Shown in pieces: positions 34,500-43,239 of a stretch of 64,000 nucleotides of DNA (positions are counted from its first letter, which is position 1; each line of letters starts with the position of its first letter). Both the position numbers and the translations under genes were made by a program. Under the pieces are notes generated by a model. The model made no database searches. It saw nothing but the letters and a program-made list of their open reading frames with translations, and was not told the origin of the DNA. The stretch is from an uncultured Bacteroidales bacterium (GTDB lineage: Bacteria; Bacteroidota; Bacteroidia; Bacteroidales; FEN-979): contig CAJBYO010000090.1 in assembly GCA_903959905.1 (NCBI GenBank), forward strand, positions 62,001 through 126,000, given 5' to 3'.

Positions 34500-34995
34500 A
34501 TTCTTTTGATTTGTTCAACAATTCACGAATCCGTTTCCTGGCACGGGAAAGCGCTACCCGGATGGCATTTTCATTCATATCAACAATTTCCGCAATCTCC
34601 TCAAATTCATATCCCTCAATATCACGCAGATGGATGATCATCTGTTGCTGTTCCGGCAGTGTTTTGATTGCGAGGTGTATCCCGTGTATGATGTCTGAGT
34701 GGTCCTCCCTGGTAACTTCCGGCATATTTTCAATGAACTGGCGATGATTTTCAATATTTTCAACCGGGTGGCGCCGGGCTTTTATTTTGTCGAGGCAAAG
34801 GTTTTTTGTGGTGATCATGGCCAATGCTTCAACGCTCCTGTATTGATCAAGTTTTTCACGTCTGTTCCACAACCTGATAAAAGCTTCCTGTACAACATCC
34901 TCAGCCTCTTCAGAATGCTCAAGCATGCGCTGGGCAAAGCGGAACAGTTTGTTTTTAAGCGGATATACCGCTTTTTGAAATTCCCGGAGATCCAT
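34480..34995 (-). CDS. RNA polymerase ECF sigma factor
   Basis: 171 residues. Region 2 (about 10-80) has LFRFAQRMLEHSEEAEDVVQEAFIRLW and the ITTKNLCLDKI stretch. Region 4 (about 110-165) has LPEQQQMIIHLRDIEGYEFEEIAEI and the helix-turn-helix MNENAIRVALSRARKRI. It directs RNA polymerase to an unknown regulon, probably including its own operon. No exact TAnnTTTG box precedes it, which would fit autoregulation through a different promoter type. Confidence 0.95.
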   Translation of the reverse strand: MDLREFQKAVYPLKNKLFRFAQRMLEHSEEAEDVVQEAFIRLWNRREKLDQYRSVEALAMITTKNLCLDKIKARRHPVENIENHRQFIENMPEVTREDHSDIIHGIHLAIKTLPEQQQMIIHLRDIEGYEFEEIAEIVDMNENAIRVALSRARKRIRELLNKSKEYDYQRN

Positions 34996-35077
34996 ACGGA
35001 TGAAGAGACGACGACGGTGAATAAATATTACACCATTACAAACAAATATGTAAAAATCTGTATTTGATCATGATGGC

Positions 35078-35107
35078 TTGTATCGTATGCAAATTTGACT
35101 ATTTTTG
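35078..35107 (+). promoter_or_regulatory. Promoter of the POT transporter (TTG-N19-TATTTTTG)
   Basis: TTG (35078-35080) and TATTTTTG (35100-35107) are separated by 19 bases and match the Bacteroidota -33/-7 layout. The ATG of the transporter follows 50 bases later. This is one of the best promoter candidates in the window. Confidence 0.6.
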
Positions 35108-35157
35108 CAATGTACATACAAAGTAATCCAATGATTATTCACTAATAACTGACACTT

Positions 35158-36984
35158 ATGTTTAAAGGACATCCTAAAGGGCTTTTTGTTGCATTTTTTT
35201 CCAACATGGGCGAACGATTTGGTTTTTATACAATGATGGCTATTCTTGTCCTGTTTCTGCAAGCCCGGTATGGACTGTCGGAGGAGGATGCGGGCAGCTA
35301 CTACAGTTGGTTTTATTTTGGAATATACGCACTTGCGCTAGTTGGCGGTATACTCGCCGATGTTTCAAGGAAATACAAAACAGTCATCCTGGCCGGTATT
35401 ATCGTCATGTTCATGGGTTATATCATCATGGCCCTCCCCGGTAACCCGCTTGCCATCACACTGACCGGACTTTTCACCATTGCGTTCGGAAACGGATTGT
35501 TTAAAGGGAATTTGCAGGCAGTGGTTGGCCAGTTGTATGACGATCCGAAATATTCAAAAGTTCGTGATTCGGCCTTCATGATTTTCTATATGGGGATCAA
35601 TATCGGTGCGTTCTTTGCCCCGTTCGTTGCCACAGGGATCCGTAACTGGTTCCTTAAAACGCAGGGATTTTTGCATGACGGCAGCTTGCCTGCCATGTGC
35701 CATGCATTTCAGAAAGGCTCCCTCCAGGATACTTTAAAATTCCAGGAACTGGCAGATAAAGTGAGCGGCATGCCTGTTGCTGATCTTGGTGTTTTTGCAC
35801 AGAAATACATCGATGCCTTTGCAAGGGGATACAATTATGCATTCGGCATTGCAGCCGGTGCCATGCTTGTTTCTCTCGCGGTCTATATCATATTCAACAA
35901 ATTATTACCAAGCGTTGCAAAAGTTGTCAAAGCCGGGGATGCTTCCAAGCCGAAAGCCAATGCCAATGTGATCAGTTTCATGCTTGGCGGAGGATTGATG
36001 ATCACGACCTCTGTAGTTTCTTACTTCCTGCTCAGGAATGTTGTTAAAGATGCTGCCGCTTTAGGTGCAGCCGTTGGGCTGTTTATCGGGTTCATTGCCA
36101 TCATGTTCCAGGTCTCAACCAAGGAAGAAAGACCACGGGTGACCTCCCTGATCCTTGTCTTTATCGTTGTTATCTTCTTCTGGATGTCGTTTCACCAGAA
36201 CGGGCTGACCCTCACCTTCTTCGCCCGCGATTATACGGTAAAGGAAGTTGCCCCTTTCACCAACATTTTTTTCAACCTTGAATCCATCCTTGCGTTCATT
36301 GGCGCTGTTGCCGGCCTGGTGATGTTGTTCCGGAAAAATACTGTACAGAGAATTACGGGTGGTGCAATGTTTATCATTCTTGGTGGCCTGACATATTATT
36401 TCGTAACGCAATACAATGCAACCAACCCGATTGCACCTGAGGTATTCCAGTCTTTCAACCCATTATTCATCGTGTCGCTGACATTCCCGGTAATGGGTTT
36501 GTTTGCCTGGTTAAGCAAAAAGAACCTGGAACCATCCGCGCCGAAGAAGATCGGTATCGGGATGATCATTGCCGCCATTGGCTTTTTAATCATCCTGGTG
36601 GCATCTCTTGGTCTGATTTCTCCTCACGAACTTCAGTATGTTGATGCCGGGGGTGTCACAAAATACAACCCTGTGCCTGATTCCTCACGGGTAGCACCAT
36701 ACTGGCTGATCAGCAGCTACCTTATTATGACCATCGCTGAGCTTTTCCTTAGCCCCATGGGACTTTCTTTTGTATCCAAAGTTGCGCCACCGCGTTTCCA
36801 GGGACTTATGCAGGGAGGCTGGCTGCTGGCAACCGCAGTTGGGAACAAATTCCTGTTTATCGGAAGTAAATTCTGGGGTGTTCTTGATCTGTGGCAGCTT
36901 TGGTCAATTTTCATTGTTTGCTGCGTACTGTCGGCCCTCTTCATTTTTTCAATTATGAAAAGGTTGGAGGCGTCTACCAAATGA
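35158..36984 (+). CDS. Peptide MFS transporter, POT/PTR family
   Basis: 608 residues with about 14 hydrophobic segments. The POT signature is near the N-terminus: MGERFGFYTMMAIL, followed by YYSWFYFGIYALALVGGILAD and the FKGNLQAVVGQLYDD segment. The family imports di- and tripeptides with protons. An insert of about 60 residues (about 160-225) separates the two halves of the transporter. The stop codon lies in the first unit of a 15-base repeat that leads to the next gene. Confidence 0.93.
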   Translation: MFKGHPKGLFVAFFSNMGERFGFYTMMAILVLFLQARYGLSEEDAGSYYSWFYFGIYALALVGGILADVSRKYKTVILAGIIVMFMGYIIMALPGNPLAITLTGLFTIAFGNGLFKGNLQAVVGQLYDDPKYSKVRDSAFMIFYMGINIGAFFAPFVATGIRNWFLKTQGFLHDGSLPAMCHAFQKGSLQDTLKFQELADKVSGMPVADLGVFAQKYIDAFARGYNYAFGIAAGAMLVSLAVYIIFNKLLPSVAKVVKAGDASKPKANANVISFMLGGGLMITTSVVSYFLLRNVVKDAAALGAAVGLFIGFIAIMFQVSTKEERPRVTSLILVFIVVIFFWMSFHQNGLTLTFFARDYTVKEVAPFTNIFFNLESILAFIGAVAGLVMLFRKNTVQRITGGAMFIILGGLTYYFVTQYNATNPIAPEVFQSFNPLFIVSLTFPVMGLFAWLSKKNLEPSAPKKIGIGMIIAAIGFLIILVASLGLISPHELQYVDAGGVTKYNPVPDSSRVAPYWLISSYLIMTIAELFLSPMGLSFVSKVAPPRFQGLMQGGWLLATAVGNKFLFIGSKFWGVLDLWQLWSIFIVCCVLSALFIFSIMKRLEASTK

Positions 36985-37029
36985 CGAATATGAGAATGAC
37001 GAATATGCGAATGATGAATTGTGAATGAC
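36980..37029. repeat. AATGACGAATATG repeat bridging two genes (period 15)
   Basis: AATGA begins at 36980, 36995, 37010 and 37024. The first unit contains the stop codon of the transporter (36982-36984) and the last contains the ATG of the radical SAM gene (37025-37027). The gap between the genes is thus nothing but repeat. The unit is similar to the outer arms of the hairpin at 53722-53851. Confidence 0.88.
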
Positions 37030-38011
37030 AGATAATACACGATTCCCCTGGGGACATCATCGCCGTTTTAATTCCTATACAGAACATATCCGGTCAACAT
37101 TTGGGGCCAGGATTCAGAAAGTGGTGGTGGATGCCGGTTTTACCTGTCCGAACCGGGACGGGACAAAAGCCTTTGGCGGATGCTCCTACTGCAACAACAA
37201 CGCATTCAACCCCTCCTACTGCAACCCGGTTGAGCCACTGCACGACCAGATCGCGAGGGGAGTTAAGTTCCACCACGTCCGTTACCGCAGGGCAACCCGA
37301 TACCTGGTTTATTTCCAGCCATACAGCAACACCTACGCACCCCTGCCCCGGTTGAAAGAGCTTTACGAGGAGGCGCTCAGGTATCCGGAGGTTGCCGGGC
37401 TGGTTATCGGCACCAGGCCCGATTGCATTGATGATGAAAAACTTGATTACCTGCGCCAATTATCGGAAAAGTATTTCATCCAGGTGGAATACGGTGTTGA
37501 ATCTTGTTATGATAAGACACTGCACCGCATTAACCGTCAGCACGATTTCGCACTGAGTGAATCGGTAATCATGAAAACACATGCCCTGGGCATCAGCACC
37601 GGGGCACATTTCATTTTCGGCCTTCCCGGAGAATCGCCCGACGACATGCTTGCCTGTGCATCAACCATCTCCCGGCTGCCCCTCGACTCAGTTAAATTTC
37701 ACCAGTTGCAGGTTGTGAAAGGGACGAAAATGGAGCAGGAGTTTAACGATTCTAATGAAGCCGGTTCCACGGGGCCAAAACAACATCCCGATTTCCATCA
37801 ATTCACGCTGGAAGAGTATATTGATTTCATCATCAGGTTCACGGAGAGGCTAAATCCAGCCATCGTCATTGAACGGTTTGCAGGTGAAGTACCGCCAAAG
37901 TTCATGACGGCAGGCATTGGGTGGGATTTGATCCGCTATGATGCTGTTTTGCGCCTGATTGAAAATGAAATGGAACGACGCAACACCTGGCAAGGAAAAT
38001 ACTATACGTGA
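37025..38011 (+). CDS. Radical SAM protein, TIGR01212 (YhcC-like) family
   Basis: 328 residues. The iron-sulfur cysteines are in FTCPNRDGTKAFGGCSYC, a CX11CX2C arrangement typical of the family rather than the usual CX3CX2C. Further features are PYSNTYAPLPRLKELYEEAL, the VEYGVES strand and HFIFGLPGES. The reaction is unknown; homologues are sometimes linked with tRNA or metabolite modification. The last 10 bases overlap the 3' end of the convergent GPP34 gene. Confidence 0.92.
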   Translation: MTDNTRFPWGHHRRFNSYTEHIRSTFGARIQKVVVDAGFTCPNRDGTKAFGGCSYCNNNAFNPSYCNPVEPLHDQIARGVKFHHVRYRRATRYLVYFQPYSNTYAPLPRLKELYEEALRYPEVAGLVIGTRPDCIDDEKLDYLRQLSEKYFIQVEYGVESCYDKTLHRINRQHDFALSESVIMKTHALGISTGAHFIFGLPGESPDDMLACASTISRLPLDSVKFHQLQVVKGTKMEQEFNDSNEAGSTGPKQHPDFHQFTLEEYIDFIIRFTERLNPAIVIERFAGEVPPKFMTAGIGWDLIRYDAVLRLIENEMERRNTWQGKYYT

Positions 38012-38691
38012 ATTGACACGTTGGAGGTCATAATAGCCCTGGATATTGCAGTTTGAAGCAGTTTGGCCACCACTTCATTCTCATTGGCAGGACTTTTGAA
38101 CTGGGTTATCTCATTGATCCGGCTGCGAAGTTTAATATATTGGAGATATCCCCCGAAGTTTTTCCTGACCATCTTGCAGTTGTTCATCACAACAAGCAGC
38201 ATCACTTCCTGGTCGGTAAGCTGCTTCCCGGAAACAATACTGTCGTATAACTGTTCCTGGAGGTTGCGTTTCAGTTCAATATTGACAATGGGAAATTTAG
38301 TCTGATAGAAAACAACCATCAGAGTGTATTCTTCGCGGCTGATCACGTTATCACGGATCAGCTGCTTTAAAACCGTTTTCCGGAGCAGGAGCTTTTTATA
38401 AACAATCCGCTGAATCCAGGAACGGAGGCTTCTTGGTTTTTTAGCCGCCTTGATGACATTGAGGACCCTGTCGAGGATCACATCATCTGTTGACCTGGCA
38501 TTAATGACCACTACTTCGTCATTTGAGAAGCGAATACGTTCTTTCTGATAAAGTTCAAAAAGGATTGCACCAACAATTCCGAACTTGATCTTATGTTCAG
38601 AAGAGCCAAACCAGCCTTTATCATCCAGGGCCAGAAGTACAATCTTCTGAAGAAATGTCAATTTGCTATTTTCTTCCGGTTTATTCATCAA
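38002..38691 (-). CDS. GPP34 (GOLPH3/Vps74) family protein
   Basis: 229 residues. The GPP34 fold is suggested by LTFLQKIVLLALDDKGWFG at the start, GIVGAILFELYQKERI, the LRSWIQRIVYKK helix and the DQEVMLLVVMNNCKMVRKNF stretch. Eukaryotic GOLPH3 binds phosphatidylinositol 4-phosphate and Golgi glycosyltransferases; bacterial members are uncharacterised. No export signal or membrane segment is seen. It sits beside the pst genes but 58 bases separate them, and a link is not evident. Confidence 0.85.
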   Translation of the reverse strand: MMNKPEENSKLTFLQKIVLLALDDKGWFGSSEHKIKFGIVGAILFELYQKERIRFSNDEVVVINARSTDDVILDRVLNVIKAAKKPRSLRSWIQRIVYKKLLLRKTVLKQLIRDNVISREEYTLMVVFYQTKFPIVNIELKRNLQEQLYDSIVSGKQLTDQEVMLLVVMNNCKMVRKNFGGYLQYIKLRSRINEITQFKSPANENEVVAKLLQTAISRAIMTSNVSIHV

Positions 38692-38748
38692 ATGACCATG
38701 CCGTAAATTCAGGCAATAAAAATAAAGAAAAATTTATTGTGTCCGCAA

Positions 38749-39510
38749 TTAATTAAATGTTCCTCCGAGGTAAAGTTTTGTCTTTTCCATTTTGGGATTA
38801 CCAAAAACTTCTTCCACACTCCCCTGTTCAATCACATCCCCCAGGTACATAAACACGACATTGTCAGCAATCCTCTTTGCCTGGCGCAGAATGTGCGTAA
38901 CCAGCACAATGGTATATTCACTTTTCAGCCGTACGAAAGTCTCTTCAATGAACTGGCTGGAAATTGGGTCGAGTGCGGAAGTGGGTTCATCTGCAAGGAT
39001 GATCTCCGGGTTAACTGCCAGGCCCCGCGCAAGGCAAAGCCGCTGTTGCTGTCCGATTGAAAGACGCGATGCAGGCTCGCGAAGGCGCGTCCTGATTTCA
39101 TCCCAGAGGTTTGCCTGCTGCAAATAGTGCATAACAAGTTTATGTGTCTCTCTCCTGTTCCTGATTCCCCGGAGCTTCAGGGCATAGGCTATATTGTTGT
39201 ATATGGTCATCGGCAGCGGGTATGGGCGCTGAGATAAAAGTCCCATCTGCTGCCTGAGCTTGTAAATATCTTCTTTGGCTGCCAGGATATTGTTGTCGTC
39301 AATCATGATCTGGCCGTTTACCTTTAACTCCGGGTAGAGGTCAGTAAGCCTGTTGAGGCACTTTAACAGCGTGGTCTTTCCGCATCCCGACGGGCCGAGG
39401 ATCACTGTAATTTTGTTCTTCGGGATATCTATATTGATATTTCTAAGTATCTGCGTTTTGCCAGCCGATACATTTAAATTCCTGATTGATATTTTTGGTG
39501 AATTATCCAT
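38749..39510 (-). CDS. pstB: Phosphate ABC transporter ATP-binding protein
   Basis: 253 residues. Walker A is GPSGCGKTT, the Q-loop follows in MGLLSQRPYPLPMTIYNNIAYAL, the signature is LSIGQQQRLCLARGLA (Ile in place of the usual Gly) and Walker B is IILADEPTSALD. It energises high-affinity phosphate import by PstA and PstC. It is the last gene of the pst set; no phoU follows, which is unusual because PhoU normally accompanies Pst. Confidence 0.95.
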   Translation of the reverse strand: MDNSPKISIRNLNVSAGKTQILRNINIDIPKNKITVILGPSGCGKTTLLKCLNRLTDLYPELKVNGQIMIDDNNILAAKEDIYKLRQQMGLLSQRPYPLPMTIYNNIAYALKLRGIRNRRETHKLVMHYLQQANLWDEIRTRLREPASRLSIGQQQRLCLARGLAVNPEIILADEPTSALDPISSQFIEETFVRLKSEYTIVLVTHILRQAKRIADNVVFMYLGDVIEQGSVEEVFGNPKMEKTKLYLGGTFN

Positions 39511-39518
39511 CCCGGCAA

Positions 39519-40376
39519 TTAAAAATTAATTTTTGTTTTGTGATATCGCTTGCCCAATCCTCGGGAGAACAAACTTACAATTAAAATGATTAATGTAAGT
39601 ACCAAAGCAGAAGCATAAGCCCTGTTCTGCACCTCAGGAACCGGCGAAGAGAGTTGAAAGAAGATGGACAAAGGCAGCGTTGCAACCGGTTCCAGGAGGC
39701 CATTCGGCAAATGATCGGTATACCCGGCTGTGAATAAAACAGCCGCGGCGTCCCCGATACCCCGTCCAAATGAAAGAAGCACCGCAGTAATGATCCCCGA
39801 AATTGACTGCCGGGTAAATATTTTAAAGGCTATTTCCGACTTGTTCGAACCCAGCGAATATGCTGCTTCCTGCAACCCGATGGGAACGGTGCATAGTATT
39901 TCATCCATGGACCTGATCATAATCGGGAGGATGAAAAGGGTTACCGTGAGGATCCCGGCGAGCAGGGAGGTTTGCAGTCCAAAGAAAATCATCAGGGAGA
40001 ACCCGAAGGCGCCATAAACGATGGAAGGGATCCCCCATACCAGGTCAAGCAGGAACCGGATGACACTGATCACCTTTTTGTGACGGATCAGGAACACATT
40101 GAGATAAAGCGCAACAGGCATCCCAATGACAAACGCCAGCAGGGTAGCACCGAAGGCAAGGGCAAGAGAACCCAGTATTGCATTGAGGATCCCTCCGGAC
40201 TTTCCGTAATAATAGCCCCCATGGGGAACCTGTGTAAGCATCTCCCAGGAAATGGACTTGAACCCTTTCTCAAAAATGCTATAGATAATCACGGCCAGGA
40301 TGGCAAGGATGAAATAGGTTGCAAGGATCATCAGCAACTTGAAAAATTTTTCCTCTATTTTCTGTGACCGTGTCAA
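39519..40376 (-). CDS. pstA: Phosphate ABC transporter permease
   Basis: 285 residues with about six membrane segments and the inner-membrane permease EAA-type loop (GLQEAAYSLGSNKSEIAFKI). YGAFGFSLMIFF and WGIPSIVYG are typical of PstA. It pairs with PstC. Spacing is eight bases to pstB and three to pstC, so translation may be coupled. Confidence 0.95.
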   Translation of the reverse strand: MTRSQKIEEKFFKLLMILATYFILAILAVIIYSIFEKGFKSISWEMLTQVPHGGYYYGKSGGILNAILGSLALAFGATLLAFVIGMPVALYLNVFLIRHKKVISVIRFLLDLVWGIPSIVYGAFGFSLMIFFGLQTSLLAGILTVTLFILPIMIRSMDEILCTVPIGLQEAAYSLGSNKSEIAFKIFTRQSISGIITAVLLSFGRGIGDAAAVLFTAGYTDHLPNGLLEPVATLPLSIFFQLSSPVPEVQNRAYASALVLTLIILIVSLFSRGLGKRYHKTKINF

Positions 40377-40379
40377 TGG

Positions 40380-41270
40380 TTAATATTTATTATATCTGAC
40401 AATGAAAAAATGCATGACAAGATTAAAAAAAAGCGATACCGCAAGCAGCAGCAGCGCAGCAAACATAAGTGCAGAATCGTATTTGGGTATTGAAAGCATC
40501 TCGCCATAATTGTTGGCAATAAGTGCAGGCAATGTATAGCCCGGATCAAATACACTCTTGGGCAAGCGAACAACATTTCCCACCACCATCAGCACCGCCA
40601 TTGTTTCGCCAAATGCCCGGGCCAGTCCAAACCCAAAAGCGGCTATGATACCCGGGAGCGCTTTACGCAGGAGGACATGTTTGATAGTTTGCCATTGTGT
40701 AGCCCCCAGTGACAGCGCGGCTTCTTTCAATTCCGTGGGAATTGAACGGAATATTTCAATCAGGATGTTGAGTACAAACGGAATGATCATGATCGACAAC
40801 ACAAATGATGCTGCCAGGATGCTGTAACCCATTGTTTTTACGTCAAGCCACGGGCCAAGGTACCGGGAAATAAAGGGAACTATAACCAGGATGCCCCACA
40901 ACCCGTAAACCACCGACGGGATCCCCGCAAGGATGTCAATGGCAGGATGCATGATCCGGAGGAAGAATTTCTTGGTATACTGGGTTACATAGATTGCAGT
41001 TAGCAGGCAAATAGGTGCAGTGATAAGCATGGCAACCACAGTTACCCACACAGAACCAATAATAAACGGATAAAATCCGAATTTACCTGCTGAAGGCCGC
41101 CATACTTTTGAGAAAATCAGGTCAGCCAGTGAATAATCGTGCAACAGCAACACTGATTTCAGGTATAATCCGATAAAAAGAAGAAAAGGCAATAAGGCAA
41201 CCAGCAACAAGCTGATGATCATCCATGTAGAATTTACTGTATGACGCTGTTTCCGGTTGAGGAGGTACAT
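40380..41270 (-). CDS. pstC: Phosphate ABC transporter permease
   Basis: 296 residues with six likely membrane segments. Family features are LAGIPSVVYGLWGI, the loop TELKEAALSLGATQWQTIKHV and FGLARAFGETMAVLMVVGN. It forms the membrane channel with PstA. One base separates it from pstS. Confidence 0.95.
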   Translation of the reverse strand: MYLLNRKQRHTVNSTWMIISLLLVALLPFLLFIGLYLKSVLLLHDYSLADLIFSKVWRPSAGKFGFYPFIIGSVWVTVVAMLITAPICLLTAIYVTQYTKKFFLRIMHPAIDILAGIPSVVYGLWGILVIVPFISRYLGPWLDVKTMGYSILAASFVLSIMIIPFVLNILIEIFRSIPTELKEAALSLGATQWQTIKHVLLRKALPGIIAAFGFGLARAFGETMAVLMVVGNVVRLPKSVFDPGYTLPALIANNYGEMLSIPKYDSALMFAALLLLAVSLFFNLVMHFFIVRYNKY

Positions 41271-41271
41271 T

Positions 41272-42255
41272 TCAGTTCAACTTTTGCAATTCAGTAGCTA
41301 CCTGTTCCGGTTTAATTGTCACATATCCTGCTTCGGTGACATATTTTTGTCCTTCGGTTAAAACCCATGTCAGAAAAGTCTGAACAAGTTTGTTATCCGG
41401 TTTGCCTCCTGAAACGAAATAGAGGTCGCGTGCCGGCGGGGATGGGTACTTCCCTTCGTTTATGGCCTTCATCACAAGGTCCATGTTGCCGTAAAAATCT
41501 TCATCAGGGTCAATCATTCCATTGCCGTTCAGGTCAATGGGAATGACATCAAGCCCGGCATAGATTTTCCTGGATTGCATCTCGTAAACAAAGCCAAGGT
41601 TGTTAAACCCGATTCCTTCAGGAGTTCTCCGCACAGCATCAGCCACACCAGGATCGCCGTTTACGCCAAGCCCCTGGATATCTTCCTGCTTTTTGCCGTT
41701 CAGGTATTTGGCCCACATTTCAGCAGCACCGCATGCATCCGACCTTTGAAACACCTGTATGTCAACTTTCGACCCGTTGCCTACAGCCTGTCCCCAGGTC
41801 TTTACGTTGCCACTGATGAAAATATCAAAGAATTTCTGCTTTGTCAACCCTTTTTTCTTCAGATCGGCCAGAACCGGATTATGCGCATTGACGGTAGGAA
41901 GCACAGCATCCTTTGCCACTGCGATCCACCATGCGCCTTTGGCCTGCTCTTCAGGGCTGATGGCTTTTGAGAACATGCCAAGGTCAACCATTTTCGACAG
42001 TGCATCTGTCATCCCTTTACCAGCTCCACCTGCCGAAACATTCACAGTAACATTCGGGTGCAGTTTCTGAAACTCCTCAGCCCATTTTACCGCCATAGGA
42101 TACAATGCAAAAGCCCCTGAAAGAGTAATCTTCCCGACCAGGGTGTCGCCATTTGAGGCTGATTTGTTCCCCGACTGGCTGCAGGATGAAAGTCCGGATA
42201 ACCAGATAACACCAACAACGAGGATTAATAGCGCAGCCTGATTTTTCATTCTCAT
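41272..42255 (-). CDS. pstS: Phosphate-binding lipoprotein
   Basis: 327 residues. A lipoprotein signal peptide ends at LSSC (about 22-25). The PBP fold shows ITLSGAFALYPMAVKWAEEF and the phosphate-loop SAGGAGKGM, with QRSDACGAAEMW later. It captures phosphate in the periplasm for PstCAB. Its ATG overlaps the moxR stop by four bases, so it is presumably translated from the same mRNA as the upstream chaperone genes. Confidence 0.93.
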   Translation of the reverse strand: MRMKNQAALLILVVGVIWLSGLSSCSQSGNKSASNGDTLVGKITLSGAFALYPMAVKWAEEFQKLHPNVTVNVSAGGAGKGMTDALSKMVDLGMFSKAISPEEQAKGAWWIAVAKDAVLPTVNAHNPVLADLKKKGLTKQKFFDIFISGNVKTWGQAVGNGSKVDIQVFQRSDACGAAEMWAKYLNGKKQEDIQGLGVNGDPGVADAVRRTPEGIGFNNLGFVYEMQSRKIYAGLDVIPIDLNGNGMIDPDEDFYGNMDLVMKAINEGKYPSPPARDLYFVSGGKPDNKLVQTFLTWVLTEGQKYVTEAGYVTIKPEQVATELQKLN

Positions 42256-43229
42256 ATTCCAAGCGTTTTAAGAAAATGATTTATGATATCTTCAACGCTG
42301 ATACCTTCAGCTTCAGCTTTATAATTCCGCACGATCCTGTGGCGCAACACGGAAGTGGCAACAGCCCGAACATCTTCAATATCGGGTGAATACTTCCCGT
42401 TGAGCACGGCATGACACTTTGCACCCAGGATCAGGTATTGTGAAGCGCGCGGACCTGCCCCCCAGGTAAGGTATTCATTCGCCCATGGATTCGCTTTGGC
42501 AGTTTTAGGGCGGGTGGAGGATACAAGGTTCACGGAGAAATTGAATACATTGTCAGGAACCGGAATTTTACGGATAAGATTCTGAAAATACAGGATTTCC
42601 TCTGCTGAAATAACAATGGAGGGTGTCACCGTTTTTTCGGTTGTCGTCGCCTTCACAATCCTGATCTCCTCTTCAAAGGAAGGATAATCAAGCCAGATGT
42701 TAAACATGAACCTGTCAAGCTGGGCTTCAGGCAACGGGTATGTTCCCTCCTGTTCAATCGGATTCTGGGTGGCGAGTACAAAGAACGGTTCTACAAGCTG
42801 GTAGCTTGTTCCGGCAACCGTGACTGCCTTTTCCTGCATGGCTTCAAGCAGGGCCGACTGCGTTTTAGGCGGGGTCCGGTTAATTTCATCTGCCAGGATA
42901 ATATTTGCAAAAACCGGCCCTTTGATAAAGCGGAAATGACGGTTTTCATCCAGTATCTCCGTACCGATAATGTCGGAAGGCATGAGATCAGGCGTGAATT
43001 GTATGCGGTTGTAACTGAGTCCAAGGGCTTTTGACAAGGTATTAACCATGAGCGTCTTGGCCAGTCCGGGAACCCCTACAAGCAGGCAATGCCCCTTGCA
43101 GAATATGGCGATGAGCAGGTTCTTCACTACTTCATCCTGGCCGACAATTACCTTGCCGATTTCTGCTTTCAGGAGTGTATATTTTTTTACAAGTGCGTCT
43201 ACTGCCTCAACATCTGATGAAAATTGCAT
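42252..43229 (-). CDS. MoxR-family AAA+ ATPase
   Basis: 325 residues. Walker A is GVPGLAKT, Walker B ILADEIN, and the arginine/sensor region DRFMFNIWLDYP is present; the C-terminal lid contains a GPRASQYL motif. MoxR proteins act as chaperone-like ATPases, usually with a von Willebrand factor protein encoded next to them. Here no such partner follows; pstS does, with a four-base overlap. Upstream lie the SurA-type chaperones and guaB, a neighbourhood I recall as common in Bacteroidota. Confidence 0.95.
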   Translation of the reverse strand: MQFSSDVEAVDALVKKYTLLKAEIGKVIVGQDEVVKNLLIAIFCKGHCLLVGVPGLAKTLMVNTLSKALGLSYNRIQFTPDLMPSDIIGTEILDENRHFRFIKGPVFANIILADEINRTPPKTQSALLEAMQEKAVTVAGTSYQLVEPFFVLATQNPIEQEGTYPLPEAQLDRFMFNIWLDYPSFEEEIRIVKATTTEKTVTPSIVISAEEILYFQNLIRKIPVPDNVFNFSVNLVSSTRPKTAKANPWANEYLTWGAGPRASQYLILGAKCHAVLNGKYSPDIEDVRAVATSVLRHRIVRNYKAEAEGISVEDIINHFLKTLGI

Positions 43230-43239
43230 AATTTAAAAT

